From: Mycobacterium sp. MFM001
GTDB lineage: Bacteria > Actinomycetota > Actinomycetes > Mycobacteriales > Mycobacteriaceae
DNA length: 64,000 nucleotides
NCBI RefSeq assembly: GCF_003402475.1
Contig: NZ_BFAB01000006.1
Location: 248,001-312,000 of the forward strand
Direction of reading: 5' to 3'
Each line of letters begins with the position of its first letter. Within the stretch, counting starts at the first letter, position 1. Below are positions 45,201 to 54,091 of this stretch, piece by piece. Under the pieces are notes generated by a model, which ran no database searches, was not told the origin of the DNA, and was given only the letters and a program-made list of their open reading frames with translations. A program made the translations under genes and the position numbers.

Positions 45201-45632
45201 TTAGCCCACCTCCACCCGGACGATGACGCTGTCGCTCCACACGCCGCGAGCGCGGGCGCGCCGCAGCTTCTCGCGGATCGACAAGTCGCGGTGCACGTTG
45301 GTCACGCCCGGGACTTTGATCAGCGGGACGATGTTCCACTGCCAGCTGTACCGCTCGTGCAGCACGCGATTGCCGGCTTCGGCCTCGGTACCCGACAGGA
45401 TCGTCGCGCGGCCTGCCAGCGTCCTCGCGCCCGGAACAACGCGGCCGCGGTAGTCACAGGCGGTGAGCTCGACGTCGGGACGCGCCGCCAGCCGGCGCGT
45501 CTTCGGGCCCACTTTGGTCCGAAATAGCAGCGCATTTCGATCGAGGGCAAACCAGATGGGGGTGTCGACAGGTGTGCCATCGTTCCGGAAGGTCCGCAGT
45601 AGGGCATAGCGCGCGCCGCGCAGTTCCTGCAT
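45201..45632 (-). CDS. PPOX-class F420-dependent/FMN split-barrel protein
   Basis: The 143-residue protein has the PPOX-class pattern: YALLRTFRNDGTPVDTPIWFALDRNALLFRT, KTRRLAARPDVELTACDYRG and a C-terminal VPLIKVP...VIVRVEV. Family members use F420 or FMN to reduce varied substrates; the specific one is not visible. It is divergent from a MerR regulator, and a perfect 9-bp inverted repeat between them suggests that MerR controls it. Confidence 0.85.
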   Translation of the reverse strand: MQELRGARYALLRTFRNDGTPVDTPIWFALDRNALLFRTKVGPKTRRLAARPDVELTACDYRGRVVPGARTLAGRATILSGTEAEAGNRVLHERYSWQWNIVPLIKVPGVTNVHRDLSIREKLRRARARGVWSDSVIVRVEVG

Positions 45633-45646
45633 GGCATCCAGTCAAC

Positions 45647-45668
45647 GACTTAGAGTTGGCTCTAAGTC
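45647..45668. promoter_or_regulatory. MerR-type operator between divergent genes
   Basis: Perfect inverted repeat: GACTTAGAG (45647-45655), spacer TTGG, CTCTAAGTC (45660-45668). It lies between the flavin-type gene (start 45632) and the MerR gene (start 45685). Size and symmetry fit MerR/SoxR-type operators. Confidence 0.65.
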
Positions 45669-45684
45669 AAGACCGGGAGGGCCG

Positions 45685-46074
45685 ATGCCTGCAGCATTGA
45701 CGATTTCCGAGGTGGCCCGCCAAGCCGGTGTCGCCGCGACCACGCTGCGCTACTACGAGAAGATCGGCCTGGTTCCGCCACCGGCGCGGATGGGCGGTCA
45801 GCGCCGCTACGACGACGCGGTGCTGGCTCGCCTCGAGGTGATCCGGCTCTGCAAATCCGCCGGGTTCGCGCTGGACGAAATCCAGGTGCTGTTCGCCGAC
45901 GACGAGCCCGGACGCCCGGTAAGCCGCGCTCTGGCCAAGGCCAAGCTCGCCGAGATCGACGCTCAGATGGCGTCGCTCGCCCGGGCCCGGGCAGTCATCG
46001 AATGGGGCATGCGGTGCACCTGCCCGTCAATCGACGCGTGCACATGCGGCATTCACACCGCCTTGCCCGCCTGA
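45685..46074 (+). CDS. MerR-family regulator with C-terminal Cys cluster
   Basis: The 129-residue protein has a MerR HTH (LTISEVARQAGVAATTLRYYEKIGLV), a wing with GGQRRYDD and a dimerisation helix. The C terminus has CTCPSIDACTC, a C-x-C-x5-C-x-C pattern that could bind a metal or an iron-sulfur cluster, comparable to but distinct from CueR/ZntR/SoxR clusters. GGGAGG (45675-45680) is 4 nt before ATG 45685. The perfect palindrome just upstream is its probable operator, shared with the divergent flavin-type gene. Its last 22 bp overlap the convergent amidohydrolase. Confidence 0.9.
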   Translation: MPAALTISEVARQAGVAATTLRYYEKIGLVPPPARMGGQRRYDDAVLARLEVIRLCKSAGFALDEIQVLFADDEPGRPVSRALAKAKLAEIDAQMASLARARAVIEWGMRCTCPSIDACTCGIHTALPA

Positions 46075-47306
46075 ACCGGATCCTTGTAGGCCACACCGTC
46101 TTTCATCACAAAGTCCACTTGACCGGTGACCTCGATGTCGGTGAACGGATCGCCGGGCATCGCGATCAGATCGGCGATCTTGCCGTCGGCGATCACACCG
46201 AGGTCGTCGAGCCGGAGTAGTTCGGCGGCGACGCTGGTGGCGGCTTGCAGGGCACGCAGCGGAGTGATGCCGGTGGACACCATCGCCGGGAACTCGCGCC
46301 AGTTCTCGTGATGCGGAAACATCCCGGCGTCGGTGCCGAACGCGATGCGCACGTTGCTGGCAGCCAGCCGCTCGGCGGCATCCAGCAACGGGCCGCGGTA
46401 TTTGCGGAACTTGCGCAGCGCGTACTCGGGAACACCGGCCAACAGCGGATCGTCTTCGCCGCGGCGGGCGCCGGACAGGATCGCGTACTGCGTCGGGACC
46501 ATGAAAACCCCGGCGTCCTCCATCATTCGCAATGTCTCGGCCGAGGCGAGGTTTCCGTGCTCGATACTGCGTACGCCGGCGCGGACGGCGCGCTGGATAC
46601 CTTCGTCGCCGTAACTGTGCGGTGTGACCGGGATATCGAGGTCGGTGGCCGTCGCGACCAGGACGTCCATCTCCTCCTGGCTGTAGGTGGCGCTGCCGGG
46701 ATCGTCCGACGGCGAGGCGAAGCCGCCGGTCGCGGCGAACTTGATCCAGTCGGCGCCGGCCCGGATCTCCTGCCGGACCCGGGAGCGGATCTCGTCGCCG
46801 CCATCGGCGGCAGCCAATTCCAGTGGCCGCGCCGGCCCTTGATACTCGTCGGCGAGGAATCCGCTGAAGTCGCCGTGGCCACCGCGCGCCGAAATCATGT
46901 GTGGTGCCACCACCATCCGCGGCCCCTCGACCAGGCGGGCCGCCACCGCGTCGCGCAGGTCGATCGTCGGGTAGTCGACGTCGCCGCAACCCAAGTCGCG
47001 GATCGTGGTGAATCCGTTGCTCAGCAGGACCCGCAATACCGGCAGGGACATCAACGCCTTGGCGGTGCTCGAGTGTGCGGCCAGCTGCGGGCCCAGCGGC
47101 GGCGCCAATGTCACGTGGGTATGGCAGTCGATGAATCCCGGCGTCAGCGTGTGCCCAGACAGGTCGACTACCCGCGCATCGCCCGGCGGTTCGAGCGTCT
47201 CGGCGACCCGCTGGATTCGGCCGTCGGCGACGAGCACCTGTCGTGGAAGTGCGGACTCCGCGATCCCGTCCCACACGTTCGCACCGGTGATCAGCGTCGC
47301 CGCCAT
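46053..47306 (-). CDS. Amidohydrolase-family metal-dependent hydrolase
   Basis: The 417-residue protein has the amidohydrolase layout: composite N-terminal domain, TPGFIDCHTHVTLAPP (HxH metal site), a lysine in AGADWIKFAATGG, histidines in VTPHSYGD and SIEHGN, the catalytic Asp in FGTDAGMFPHHENW, and a C-terminal LDDLGVIADGKIADLIAMPGDP. It resembles imidazolonepropionase-like or prolidase-like members; the substrate is unknown. ATG 47304-47306 starts MAATLITGANVWDG. It converges with the MerR gene (22-bp overlap). Confidence 0.9.
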   Translation of the reverse strand: MAATLITGANVWDGIAESALPRQVLVADGRIQRVAETLEPPGDARVVDLSGHTLTPGFIDCHTHVTLAPPLGPQLAAHSSTAKALMSLPVLRVLLSNGFTTIRDLGCGDVDYPTIDLRDAVAARLVEGPRMVVAPHMISARGGHGDFSGFLADEYQGPARPLELAAADGGDEIRSRVRQEIRAGADWIKFAATGGFASPSDDPGSATYSQEEMDVLVATATDLDIPVTPHSYGDEGIQRAVRAGVRSIEHGNLASAETLRMMEDAGVFMVPTQYAILSGARRGEDDPLLAGVPEYALRKFRKYRGPLLDAAERLAASNVRIAFGTDAGMFPHHENWREFPAMVSTGITPLRALQAATSVAAELLRLDDLGVIADGKIADLIAMPGDPFTDIEVTGQVDFVMKDGVAYKDPVQAGKAV

Positions 47307-47374
47307 GTCGGCGAACCTACTCCTGCGCCGGTCGGGTTTGTGCTCTGATCGGGTAGGTAGCAAAGGAGAACGAG

Positions 47375-49198
47375 ATGACGACAGCCGAGCGGCCGCGCAC
47401 CATGCCCGCGGCATTTCAGCGCACTGCGGCCATCGATCCGGATGCCGTGGCGCTGCGCACGCCCGGTGACACCCAGACCTTGACCTGGCGCGAATACGCG
47501 GCGCAGGTGCGCAGGGTCGCGGCAGGGCTGGCAGGGCTTGGAGTGCGCCGTGGCGACACGGTGTCGCTGATGATGGCCAACCGGATCGAGTTCTACCCAC
47601 TCGAGGTGGGCGCACAGCACGTCGGCGCCACGTCGTTCTCCGTCTACAACACTCTGCCCGCCGAGCAACTGACCTACCTTTTCGACAATGCCGGCACCAA
47701 GGTGGTGATGTGCGAGGCGCAATACGTCGACCGGATCCGCGCCAGCGGCGCGCCGATCGAGCACATCGTGTGCATCGACGGCTCACCGCCGGAAACGCTG
47801 TCGGTCGACGAGCTGTACGCCGCCGGTGCCGACGACTTCGACTTCGAATCCACCTGGCGGGCAGTGCAACCCGACGACGTCGTCACCCTCATCTACACGT
47901 CGGGGACCACCGGCAACCCCAAGGGGGTGGAGATGACGCACACCAACCTGCTGTTCGAAGGGGAAGCTCTGGGCGCCGTTCTCGGTGTCGAATTCGGTGA
48001 CCGGATAACCTCGTTCCTGCCTTCGGCGCACATCGCCGACCGGATGATGGCGCTGTACGACCAGGAAGTTTTCGGCACGCAGGTCACCGTGGTGTCCGAC
48101 GCCCGGGCGATCGCGGCTGCGCTGCCGGAGGTGCGACCCACGATCTGGGGTGCTGTGCCCCGGGTGTGGGAAAAGCTCAAGGCGGCAATCGAATTCGCTG
48201 TGGCCAACGAGCCGGACGAAGAGCGCCGTCTCGCGTTGCAGTGGGCGCTGGCACTGGCCGGGAAACGGGCCGAGGCGTTGATTGCCGGGAACCCGGTGCC
48301 GGATGATGTGGCGGCGGAATGGGCGACCGCGGACGAGTTGGTGCTGTCCAAGCTGCGCGCCAGGCTGGGGCTGGACCAGCTGCGCTGGGCGGTGTCGGGG
48401 GCGGCCCCGATTCCCAAGGAAACTCTGGGCTTCTTCGCCGGAATCGGTATTCCGATCTCGGAGGTGTGGGGCATGTCGGAGCTCAGTTGCGTTGCGAGCG
48501 TGGTGCATCCACGCGAAGGCCGGCTCGGGACGGTGGGCAAGCTGTTGCCGGGGCTTCAGAGCAAAATCGCCGACGACGGCGAGTTCCTGGTGCGCGGGCC
48601 GCTGGTGATGAAGGGCTACCGCAAGGAACCGGCGAAGACCGCCGAGGCGATCGACCCCGACGGCTGGCTGCACACCGGCGACATTCTCGACGTCGACGCC
48701 GACGGCTACCTGCGCGTGGTCGACCGCAAAAAGGAACTGATCATCAACGCGGCCGGAAAGAACATGTCGCCGGCCAACATCGAGAACGCGATCATGGCCG
48801 CCTGCCCGATGATCGGCGCCATGGTCACGATCGGTGACGGCCGGCCATACAACACCGCGCTGCTGGTCTTCGACGCCGATTCGGTGGGGCCGTACGCCGC
48901 CCAGCACGGTCTGGACCCGTCGGCTGCGGCGTTGGCCGCCGACCCACAGGTGATCGCGCGGATCGCGGCGGGGGTGGCCGAGGGCAACACCAAGCTGTCG
49001 CGGGTCGAACAGATCAAGCGCTTCCGGGTGCTGCCCACGTTGTGGGAGCCCGGCGGCGACGAGATGACGTTGACAATGAAGCTCAAACGGCGCCCGATCG
49101 CGGAGAAGTACGCCGCCGAAATCGAGGAGCTCTACGCCGCCGAGCCGGGGCCCGACGTGCACGAACCCAGGGCCGCCTCGACGGCGCAACCCGCTTAG
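47375..49198 (+). CDS. Long-chain fatty-acid-CoA ligase (FadD-type)
   Basis: The 607-residue AMP-forming ligase has the phosphate-binding loop [20 protein letters not shown], the A5-type VWGMSEL, the adenylate motif [38 protein letters not shown] and a C-terminal region with [10 protein letters not shown]. It activates a fatty acid with ATP and CoA. By position it may be the counterpart of M. tuberculosis fadD11, but the symbol is not assigned. AAGGAG precedes ATG 47375. Its stop overlaps the convergent small membrane protein gene by 4 bp. Confidence 0.93.
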   Translation: MTTAERPRTMPAAFQRTAAIDPDAVALRTPGDTQTLTWREYAAQVRRVAAGLAGLGVRRGDTVSLMMANRIEFYPLEVGAQHVGATSFSVYNTLPAEQLTYLFDNAGTKVVMCEAQYVDRIRASGAPIEHIVCIDGSPPETLSVDELYAAGADDFDFESTWRAVQPDDVVTLIYTSGTTGNPKGVEMTHTNLLFEGEALGAVLGVEFGDRITSFLPSAHIADRMMALYDQEVFGTQVTVVSDARAIAAALPEVRPTIWGAVPRVWEKLKAAIEFAVANEPDEERRLALQWALALAGKRAEALIAGNPVPDDVAAEWATADELVLSKLRARLGLDQLRWAVSGAAPIPKETLGFFAGIGIPISEVWGMSELSCVASVVHPREGRLGTVGKLLPGLQSKIADDGEFLVRGPLVMKGYRKEPAKTAEAIDPDGWLHTGDILDVDADGYLRVVDRKKELIINAAGKNMSPANIENAIMAACPMIGAMVTIGDGRPYNTALLVFDADSVGPYAAQHGLDPSAAALAADPQVIARIAAGVAEGNTKLSRVEQIKRFRVLPTLWEPGGDEMTLTMKLKRRPIAEKYAAEIEELYAAEPGPDVHEPRAASTAQPA

Positions 49199-49407
49199 GC
49201 GCGGGAGAGGGCCTTGAACGTCAGGCCGGACACGACGGACACCGCCGCGGCGGCCAGCACCGACGGCGCGGCGCTGGTGGTCAGCAGGCCGACGATCAAG
49301 AAGGTGACCAGGCCGGCGAGCAACGCGACCAGCTTGTAGCGCGGCCAGGGCACCCCGGCCAGCAGTACAGGTTGCCGCGTCGTCACAAAGTTCAGGATAC
49401 CGGGCAC
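49195..49407 (-). CDS. Small two-helix membrane protein of unknown function
   Basis: The 70-residue protein has two predicted membrane helices ([18 protein letters not shown] and [18 protein letters not shown]) and a short N-terminal region [28 protein letters not shown] 49407 is the first start; a GTG at ~49386 is an alternative. No family is recognised. The two genes converge with the FadD ligase through overlapping stops (TTAG at 49195-49198). Confidence 0.65.
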   Translation of the reverse strand: MPGILNFVTTRQPVLLAGVPWPRYKLVALLAGLVTFLIVGLLTTSAAPSVLAAAAVSVVSGLTFKALSRA

Positions 49408-49454
49408 TTGAGTTTTCGGCCAGCCGAAACACCGGATCCGGGGCGCCTTGCCTC

Positions 49455-49467
49455 TAAGGTGGGTGGC
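49455..49467 (+). promoter_or_regulatory. -10 element for a leaderless Ddn-like gene
   Basis: TAAGGT at 49455-49460 lies 7 nt before ATG 49468. The intervening GGGTGG could also aid ribosome binding, so leaderless or short-leader translation is possible. Confidence 0.4.
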
Positions 49468-49905
49468 ATGCCGCTATCAGGTGAATACGCCCCCAGTGCC
49501 TCTGATTGGTCCCGCGAACAGGCCGAGAAGTATATGGAGTCCGGCGGGACCGAGGGCACCGAGATGCAGGGAAAGCCCGTCATCCTGCTGACCACGGTCG
49601 GAGCCAAAACCGGCAAACTCCGCAAGACGCCGCTGATGCGGGTCGAGCACAACGGCGAGTACGCGATTGTCGCGTCGTTGGGCGGTGCCCCGAAGAACCC
49701 GGTCTGGTACTACAACGTCAAGAAGAACCCGCGGGTCGAGTTGCAGGACGGCGCGGTCAGCGGCGACTACGAGGCGCGCGAGGTCTTCGGCGACGAGAAG
49801 GCCGTCTGGTGGGAGCGGGCCGTCGAGGCGTGGCCGGACTACGCCAACTACCAGGCCAAGACCGACCGGCAAATTCCGGTGTTTGTGCTGACCCCTGTGC
49901 ACTGA
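49468..49905 (+). CDS. Deazaflavin-dependent nitroreductase-family protein (Ddn-like, Rv1558-like)
   Basis: The 145-residue protein has the Ddn pattern: a helix with [15 protein letters not shown], then [55 protein letters not shown] and [19 protein letters not shown] end. These bind F420H2 and reduce quinones or nitroaromatics, as Ddn does with pretomanid. It corresponds to Rv1558. It is followed by ilvA after 28 bp. Confidence 0.9.
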   Translation: MPLSGEYAPSASDWSREQAEKYMESGGTEGTEMQGKPVILLTTVGAKTGKLRKTPLMRVEHNGEYAIVASLGGAPKNPVWYYNVKKNPRVELQDGAVSGDYEAREVFGDEKAVWWERAVEAWPDYANYQAKTDRQIPVFVLTPVH

Positions 49906-49933
49906 ACTGCCTGTTAGGTGGCACCATTGACCG

Positions 49934-51223
49934 GTGTCCGCCGAACCGAGCCAGACGCCGAGCACCCCGGTCCCCGGTCCGCTGACCGCGGGCGACATCG
50001 ACGCGGCGGCTGACCGGATTGCCGGCGTGGTCACACCGACACCGCTGCAGCTCTGCGAGCGGTTGTCGGCGATCACCGGCGCCAGGGTGTACCTCAAGCG
50101 AGAAGATCTGCAGTCGGTCCGGTCGTATAAGCTGCGCGGCGCCTACAACCTGCTGGTACAGCTGTCGCCGGAGGAGGTCGCCGCGGGCGTGGTGTGCTCG
50201 TCGGCGGGCAACCACGCGCAGGGCTTCGCGTTTGCGTGCCGGGCCTTGGGCATCCACGGGCGGGTCTACGTGCCGGCCAAGACGCCCAAGCAAAAGCGTG
50301 ACCGCATCCGCTATCACGGCGGGGATTTCATCGAGCTGATCGTCGGCGGGACCACCTATGACCTGGCCGCCGCGGCCGCGCTCGAGGATGTGGCGCGAAC
50401 CGGCGCCACCCTGGTCCCGCCGTTCGACGACGTGCGGACCATCGCCGGGCAGGGCACGATCGCGGTCGAGCTGCTCGACCAGCTCGACGGCGAACCGGAT
50501 CTGGTGGTAGTCCCGGTGGGCGGCGGCGGCTGCATCGCCGGCATCACCACGTATCTGGCGGAGCGGACGACGAACACGTCGGTGCTGGGCGTCGAACCGG
50601 CAGGGGCGGCCGCGATGATGGCGGCGCTGGCCGCCGGTGAGCCGGTAACCCTGGACTATGTCGACCAGTTCGTCGACGGTGCCGCGGTGAACCGGGCCGG
50701 CACCCTGACGTACGCGGCGCTGGCCGCCGCCGGGGACATGGTGTCGATCACGGCGGTCGACGAGGGCGCCGTCTGCACTGCGATGCTTGATCTGTACCAG
50801 CACGAGGGCATCATCGCCGAGCCGGCCGGTGCGCTGTCGGTGGCCGGGCTGCTGGAGACCGACGTCGAGCCGGATTCGACTGTGGTGTGCCTGATTTCGG
50901 GCGGCAACAACGACGTGTCCCGCTACGGGGAAGTGCTGGAGCGCTCGCTGGTCCATCTCGGCCTCAAGCACTACTTCCTGGTCGACTTCCCGCAGGAGCC
51001 GGGCGCGCTGCGCCGATTCCTCGACGACGTGCTCGGGCCCAACGACGACATCACGCTGTTCGAGTACGTCAAGCGCAACAACCGGGAGACCGGCGAGGCG
51101 CTGGTCGGCATCGAGCTGGGATCGGCGGCCGACCTCGACGGGCTGCTGGAACGGATGCGGGCCACTGAGATTCACGTCGAGGCCCTCGAGCCCGACTCGC
51201 CGGCCTACCGCTACCTGCTGTAA
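49934..51223 (+). CDS. ilvA: Threonine dehydratase (biosynthetic)
   Basis: The 429-residue PLP enzyme has the Schiff-base lysine in SVRSYKLRGAYN, the SSAGNHAQG substrate loop, the phosphate-binding VGGGGCIAG and, after ~330 residues, a C-terminal ACT-like domain (LKHYFLVDFPQEPGALRRFLDD) for isoleucine feedback control. It converts threonine to 2-oxobutyrate, the first step to isoleucine. GTG 49934 is the likely start. It corresponds to Rv1559; VapBC genes follow on the opposite strand. Confidence 0.95.
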   Translation: MSAEPSQTPSTPVPGPLTAGDIDAAADRIAGVVTPTPLQLCERLSAITGARVYLKREDLQSVRSYKLRGAYNLLVQLSPEEVAAGVVCSSAGNHAQGFAFACRALGIHGRVYVPAKTPKQKRDRIRYHGGDFIELIVGGTTYDLAAAAALEDVARTGATLVPPFDDVRTIAGQGTIAVELLDQLDGEPDLVVVPVGGGGCIAGITTYLAERTTNTSVLGVEPAGAAAMMAALAAGEPVTLDYVDQFVDGAAVNRAGTLTYAALAAAGDMVSITAVDEGAVCTAMLDLYQHEGIIAEPAGALSVAGLLETDVEPDSTVVCLISGGNNDVSRYGEVLERSLVHLGLKHYFLVDFPQEPGALRRFLDDVLGPNDDITLFEYVKRNNRETGEALVGIELGSAADLDGLLERMRATEIHVEALEPDSPAYRYLL

Positions 51224-51631
51224 CTAGCGAAAGGGATTCTCCACCCGCACCCCGGCGTAATCCTCACCGTCGCTGAGATCCTCAGAAAGGGCGACATTGC
51301 AGCCCAGCGACCGCCCGGCCTCGATGATTGCGGCGTCCCAGTAAGAGATGCCCCACTCCCGCCGTGTTGCAAGGGCGGCCTGCATCAACCCGACCGTGAT
51401 TGGTGCAACCGGAAATCGCATGAACGATTCCACCAACTCGACGGCCTGCTCATGTGTGATGGGATCCGGCTGGCTGCTTCGGGTCGCCTGGACGTAGAAC
51501 TCCTGCAGCACTTGGACAGACAGTGCCAGGTCACGCGAAGCCAGAATCTCGTTGGCGCGTTTCGCTTTATCCCGCTCCTGCCGATCGCGTGATATCGCGT
51601 ACAGCAGAACGGTGGTGTCAACGAACCGCAC
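51224..51631 (-). CDS. PIN-domain VapC-type toxin
   Basis: The 135-residue protein has the four PIN acidic positions: MRFVDTTVLLY near the start, a Glu in VQVLQEFYVQ, the Asp of ISYWDAAIIEA and a final Asp in ALSEDLSDG. Such toxins cleave RNA. GTG 51629-51631 starts it, overlapping the antitoxin gene end (51618) by 14 bp. A vapBC pair sits next to ilvA in M. tuberculosis too, but there on the other strand (recalled), so identity with vapC11 is not claimed. The stop abuts the ilvA stop. Confidence 0.9.
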   Translation of the reverse strand: MRFVDTTVLLYAISRDRQERDKAKRANEILASRDLALSVQVLQEFYVQATRSSQPDPITHEQAVELVESFMRFPVAPITVGLMQAALATRREWGISYWDAAIIEAGRSLGCNVALSEDLSDGEDYAGVRVENPFR

Positions 51632-51857
51632 GCTCGTGGACGTCGTCGCGGCTCAGGCGGTCACTCGCACGGAAGCGCCGGATTTCGCTCTGGACTCGCC
51701 GCTGCTTTGCCTCAAGGCGAGCGAATTCCGCCTCGTGCTCGGAAAGCGAGTTAAGGAATTCTGCAACGAGGGCGCTGAGGGACTTGCCGAGCTCCGCGGC
51801 CCGAATCCGCGCCTGGCGATACACATCGTCCGACACCGAGACGGTGATGTTCTTCAC
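51618..51857 (-). CDS. VapB-type (RHH) antitoxin
   Basis: The 79-residue antitoxin starts MKNITVSVSDDVYRQARIRA, a ribbon-helix-helix N terminus, followed by helix GKSLSALVAEFLNSL and a charged C-terminal tail for the toxin. GTG 51857 is chosen: -10-like TACTGT ends 6 nt before it on the minus strand, and family members begin MKNITV. ATG 51875 would add six residues. It probably represses its own promoter together with VapC. Confidence 0.82.
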   Translation of the reverse strand: MKNITVSVSDDVYRQARIRAAELGKSLSALVAEFLNSLSEHEAEFARLEAKQRRVQSEIRRFRASDRLSRDDVHERAVR

Positions 51858-51892
51858 AGATTCACAGTAACGCATTTTCTGTGATACGCGGT

Positions 51893-52318
51893 TTATACGA
51901 CCTGGACCAGCAATTCGTCGTTGGCGCGAAAGATCGGTTCGAGCGGCACGTCGAATTGCGCGGCCATGGCCGTCAGCTCTTTCGACCAGACCAGCTCGGC
52001 CGACGAAACCGGGCCCCGGCCCGGTCCAGTCAGCAGCAACGCCACCGTGGTGCCCGGGGCGACGTCGTCGAGCAGCGTGCGCAGTGCTGACATCAGGTCC
52101 TTCAGGATTCGAGCCTGCGGTCGCGGTCGGATCGGCAGGTGGCTGAGGACCTTTGCCAAGCAACGATCCGGCCCGACAAAAGCGAACCACAGCATCCGCT
52201 CGCCGAATCCCAGTGGCCCCATCAGCGCACGCCACCGCTGACGCAGATCCTCCGCCGAATACACCGGGTCGGTAGCGGACTCGACCGGCGGAATTGGCAG
52301 CAGCTCGTGATGACTCAT
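51893..52318 (-). CDS. Conserved mycobacterial protein of unknown function
   Basis: The 141-residue soluble protein (MSHHELLPIPPVESATDPVYSAEDLRQRWRAL) has a mixed alpha/beta pattern with FGERMLWFAFVGPD and VALLLTGPGRGPVSS segments. No catalytic motif, signal peptide or membrane helix is seen. It lies between the VapB antitoxin and treZ in the same direction; its function is not evident. Confidence 0.72.
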   Translation of the reverse strand: MSHHELLPIPPVESATDPVYSAEDLRQRWRALMGPLGFGERMLWFAFVGPDRCLAKVLSHLPIRPRPQARILKDLMSALRTLLDDVAPGTTVALLLTGPGRGPVSSAELVWSKELTAMAAQFDVPLEPIFRANDELLVQVV

Positions 52319-52354
52319 ACGCGAATCATTCGCGGGTCCCGGGCCGGCCGGTAG

Positions 52355-54091
52355 TCAGCTATCCACAACCCGCAAGATCGCGAACGAATGGCCGGGCAGT
52401 TCGGTCGTTGTGTCGCCGACGTGCGGCGGGTCCCAGGCCAGCACCACCTGACCGGCGACCGGAATCTGCGCGGCGTCGGCACCGAGGTTGCAGGCGATCG
52501 CGAACCGGCCGCGGCGCATCACGATCCAGCGCCGGTCCTCGTCGTAGTCGATGGCCAGGTCGTCGAGCCACGGATCGGCCAGGTCGGATTCCTTGCGCCG
52601 CAACGTGGCCAGGTCCCGGTACACGCCGAGCAGCCGCGCGTGTTCGCCGGTCTCGACCTCGCTCCAGTCCAGTTTGGACCGCTGGAACGTCTGCGGATCC
52701 TGCGGATCGGGAATCTCGTCGGCGTCCCAGCCATGCTCGGCGAACTCTTTTTTGCGGCCTTCGGCGGTCGCGCGGGCCAGCTCAGGTTCGGGGTGCGAGC
52801 TGAAGAACTGGAACGGGGTGGACGCACCCCATTCTTCGCCCATGAAAAGCATTGCTGTGTAAGGAGATCCGAGCACCAGCGCCGCTTTGACGGCGAGCTG
52901 GCCGGGGGAGAGGTTCTGCGACGGGCGATCCCCGAGCGCCCGGTTGCCGACCTGATCGTGCGTACACGTGTAGGCCAGCAGCCGGGTGGCCGGAATCTTC
53001 GACGTGTCCAGCGGCCGGCCATGGCGCCGGCGCCGAAACGACGAGTAGGTCCCGGCGTGGAAGAAGCCGTTGCGCAACGTGGTGGCCAGCGTGGCCATCG
53101 AGCCGAAATCGGCGTAGTAGCCCTGTCGTTCGCCGGAGACCGCGGTGTGGATCGCATGGTGGATGTCGTCGTCCCACTGCGCGGTGAGCCCGTAACCGCC
53201 CTGGTCGCGGGGCGTGATCAGCCGCTGGTCGTTGAGGTCGCTTTCGGCGACCAGCGACAGCGGTCGGCCGAGTTGCGCTGCGAGGCCGTCGGTTTCGGCT
53301 GCAAGCTCCTCGAGGATGTGGATCGCGGTGGTGTCCACCAGCGCGTGCACGGCGTCGAGCCGCAGCCCGTCGGCGTGGAAGTCGCGCATCCAGCGCAGCG
53401 CACAGTCGATGATGTAGCGGCGCACTTCGTCGGAGTCGGCGTCGGCGATGTTGATGCCCTCGCCCCACGGGTTGCTGCCCGACGACAGATACGGGCCGAA
53501 CCGCGGCAGGTAGTTGCCCGACGGCCCCAAATGGTTGAACACGGCGTCGATCAACACCCCGAGGCCCCTGCTGTGGCAAGCGTCGACGAACCGCACCAGC
53601 CCGTCGGGCCCGCCGTAGGGTTCGTGCACCGCATACCACAGCACGCCGTCGTATCCCCAACCGTGCGTCCCGGAGAACGCGTTGACCGGCATCAGCTCAA
53701 CGAAGTCGACACCGAGATCCACCAAGTAGTCCAGCTTTTCGACAGCGGAGTCGAAAGTGCCTGCGGGCGTGAAGGTCCCGAGGTGCAGTTCGTAGATCAC
53801 CGCGCCCTCGACCGACCGGCCGGCCCAGTCGCCGTCGGTCCAGGCCACCGTCGACGGGTCCCACAGTTGCGAGCGCTCGTGCACGCCGTCGGGCTGGCGG
53901 GCCGATCGCGGATCTGGCAGCACTGTGGGGTCGTCGTCGAGCAGATAGCCGTAACGGGCGTCGGGCGCGGTGTCGACGGTGGTGCGCCACCACCCGTCGG
54001 CTGAGCGGGTCATCGGATGCACCGCACCGCCGACGTCGAGGCGCACCTGCTCGGGCTTGGGCGCCCAGACCGCGAATTCAGTCACCGGCAC
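52355..54091 (-). CDS. treZ: Malto-oligosyltrehalose trehalohydrolase
   Basis: The 578-residue GH13 enzyme begins with a CBM48-like domain (FAVWAPKPEQVRLDV), then the barrel with DAVFNHLGPSGNY, nucleophile region GLRLDAVHAL, the acid/base Glu in VAESDLND and HDQVGN. It releases trehalose from the ends made by TreY. GTG 54091 overlaps the treY end by 14 bp. It is the last gene of the treX-treY-treZ operon and corresponds to Rv1562c. Confidence 0.95.
   Translation of the reverse strand: MPVTEFAVWAPKPEQVRLDVGGAVHPMTRSADGWWRTTVDTAPDARYGYLLDDDPTVLPDPRSARQPDGVHERSQLWDPSTVAWTDGDWAGRSVEGAVIYELHLGTFTPAGTFDSAVEKLDYLVDLGVDFVELMPVNAFSGTHGWGYDGVLWYAVHEPYGGPDGLVRFVDACHSRGLGVLIDAVFNHLGPSGNYLPRFGPYLSSGSNPWGEGINIADADSDEVRRYIIDCALRWMRDFHADGLRLDAVHALVDTTAIHILEELAAETDGLAAQLGRPLSLVAESDLNDQRLITPRDQGGYGLTAQWDDDIHHAIHTAVSGERQGYYADFGSMATLATTLRNGFFHAGTYSSFRRRRHGRPLDTSKIPATRLLAYTCTHDQVGNRALGDRPSQNLSPGQLAVKAALVLGSPYTAMLFMGEEWGASTPFQFFSSHPEPELARATAEGRKKEFAEHGWDADEIPDPQDPQTFQRSKLDWSEVETGEHARLLGVYRDLATLRRKESDLADPWLDDLAIDYDEDRRWIVMRRGRFAIACNLGADAAQIPVAGQVVLAWDPPHVGDTTTELPGHSFAILRVVDS

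Noticed and set aside
51224..51857. Calling the VapBC pair vapBC11
   Set aside because: The location next to ilvA fits, but the strand differs from my memory of M. tuberculosis and identity was not tested.
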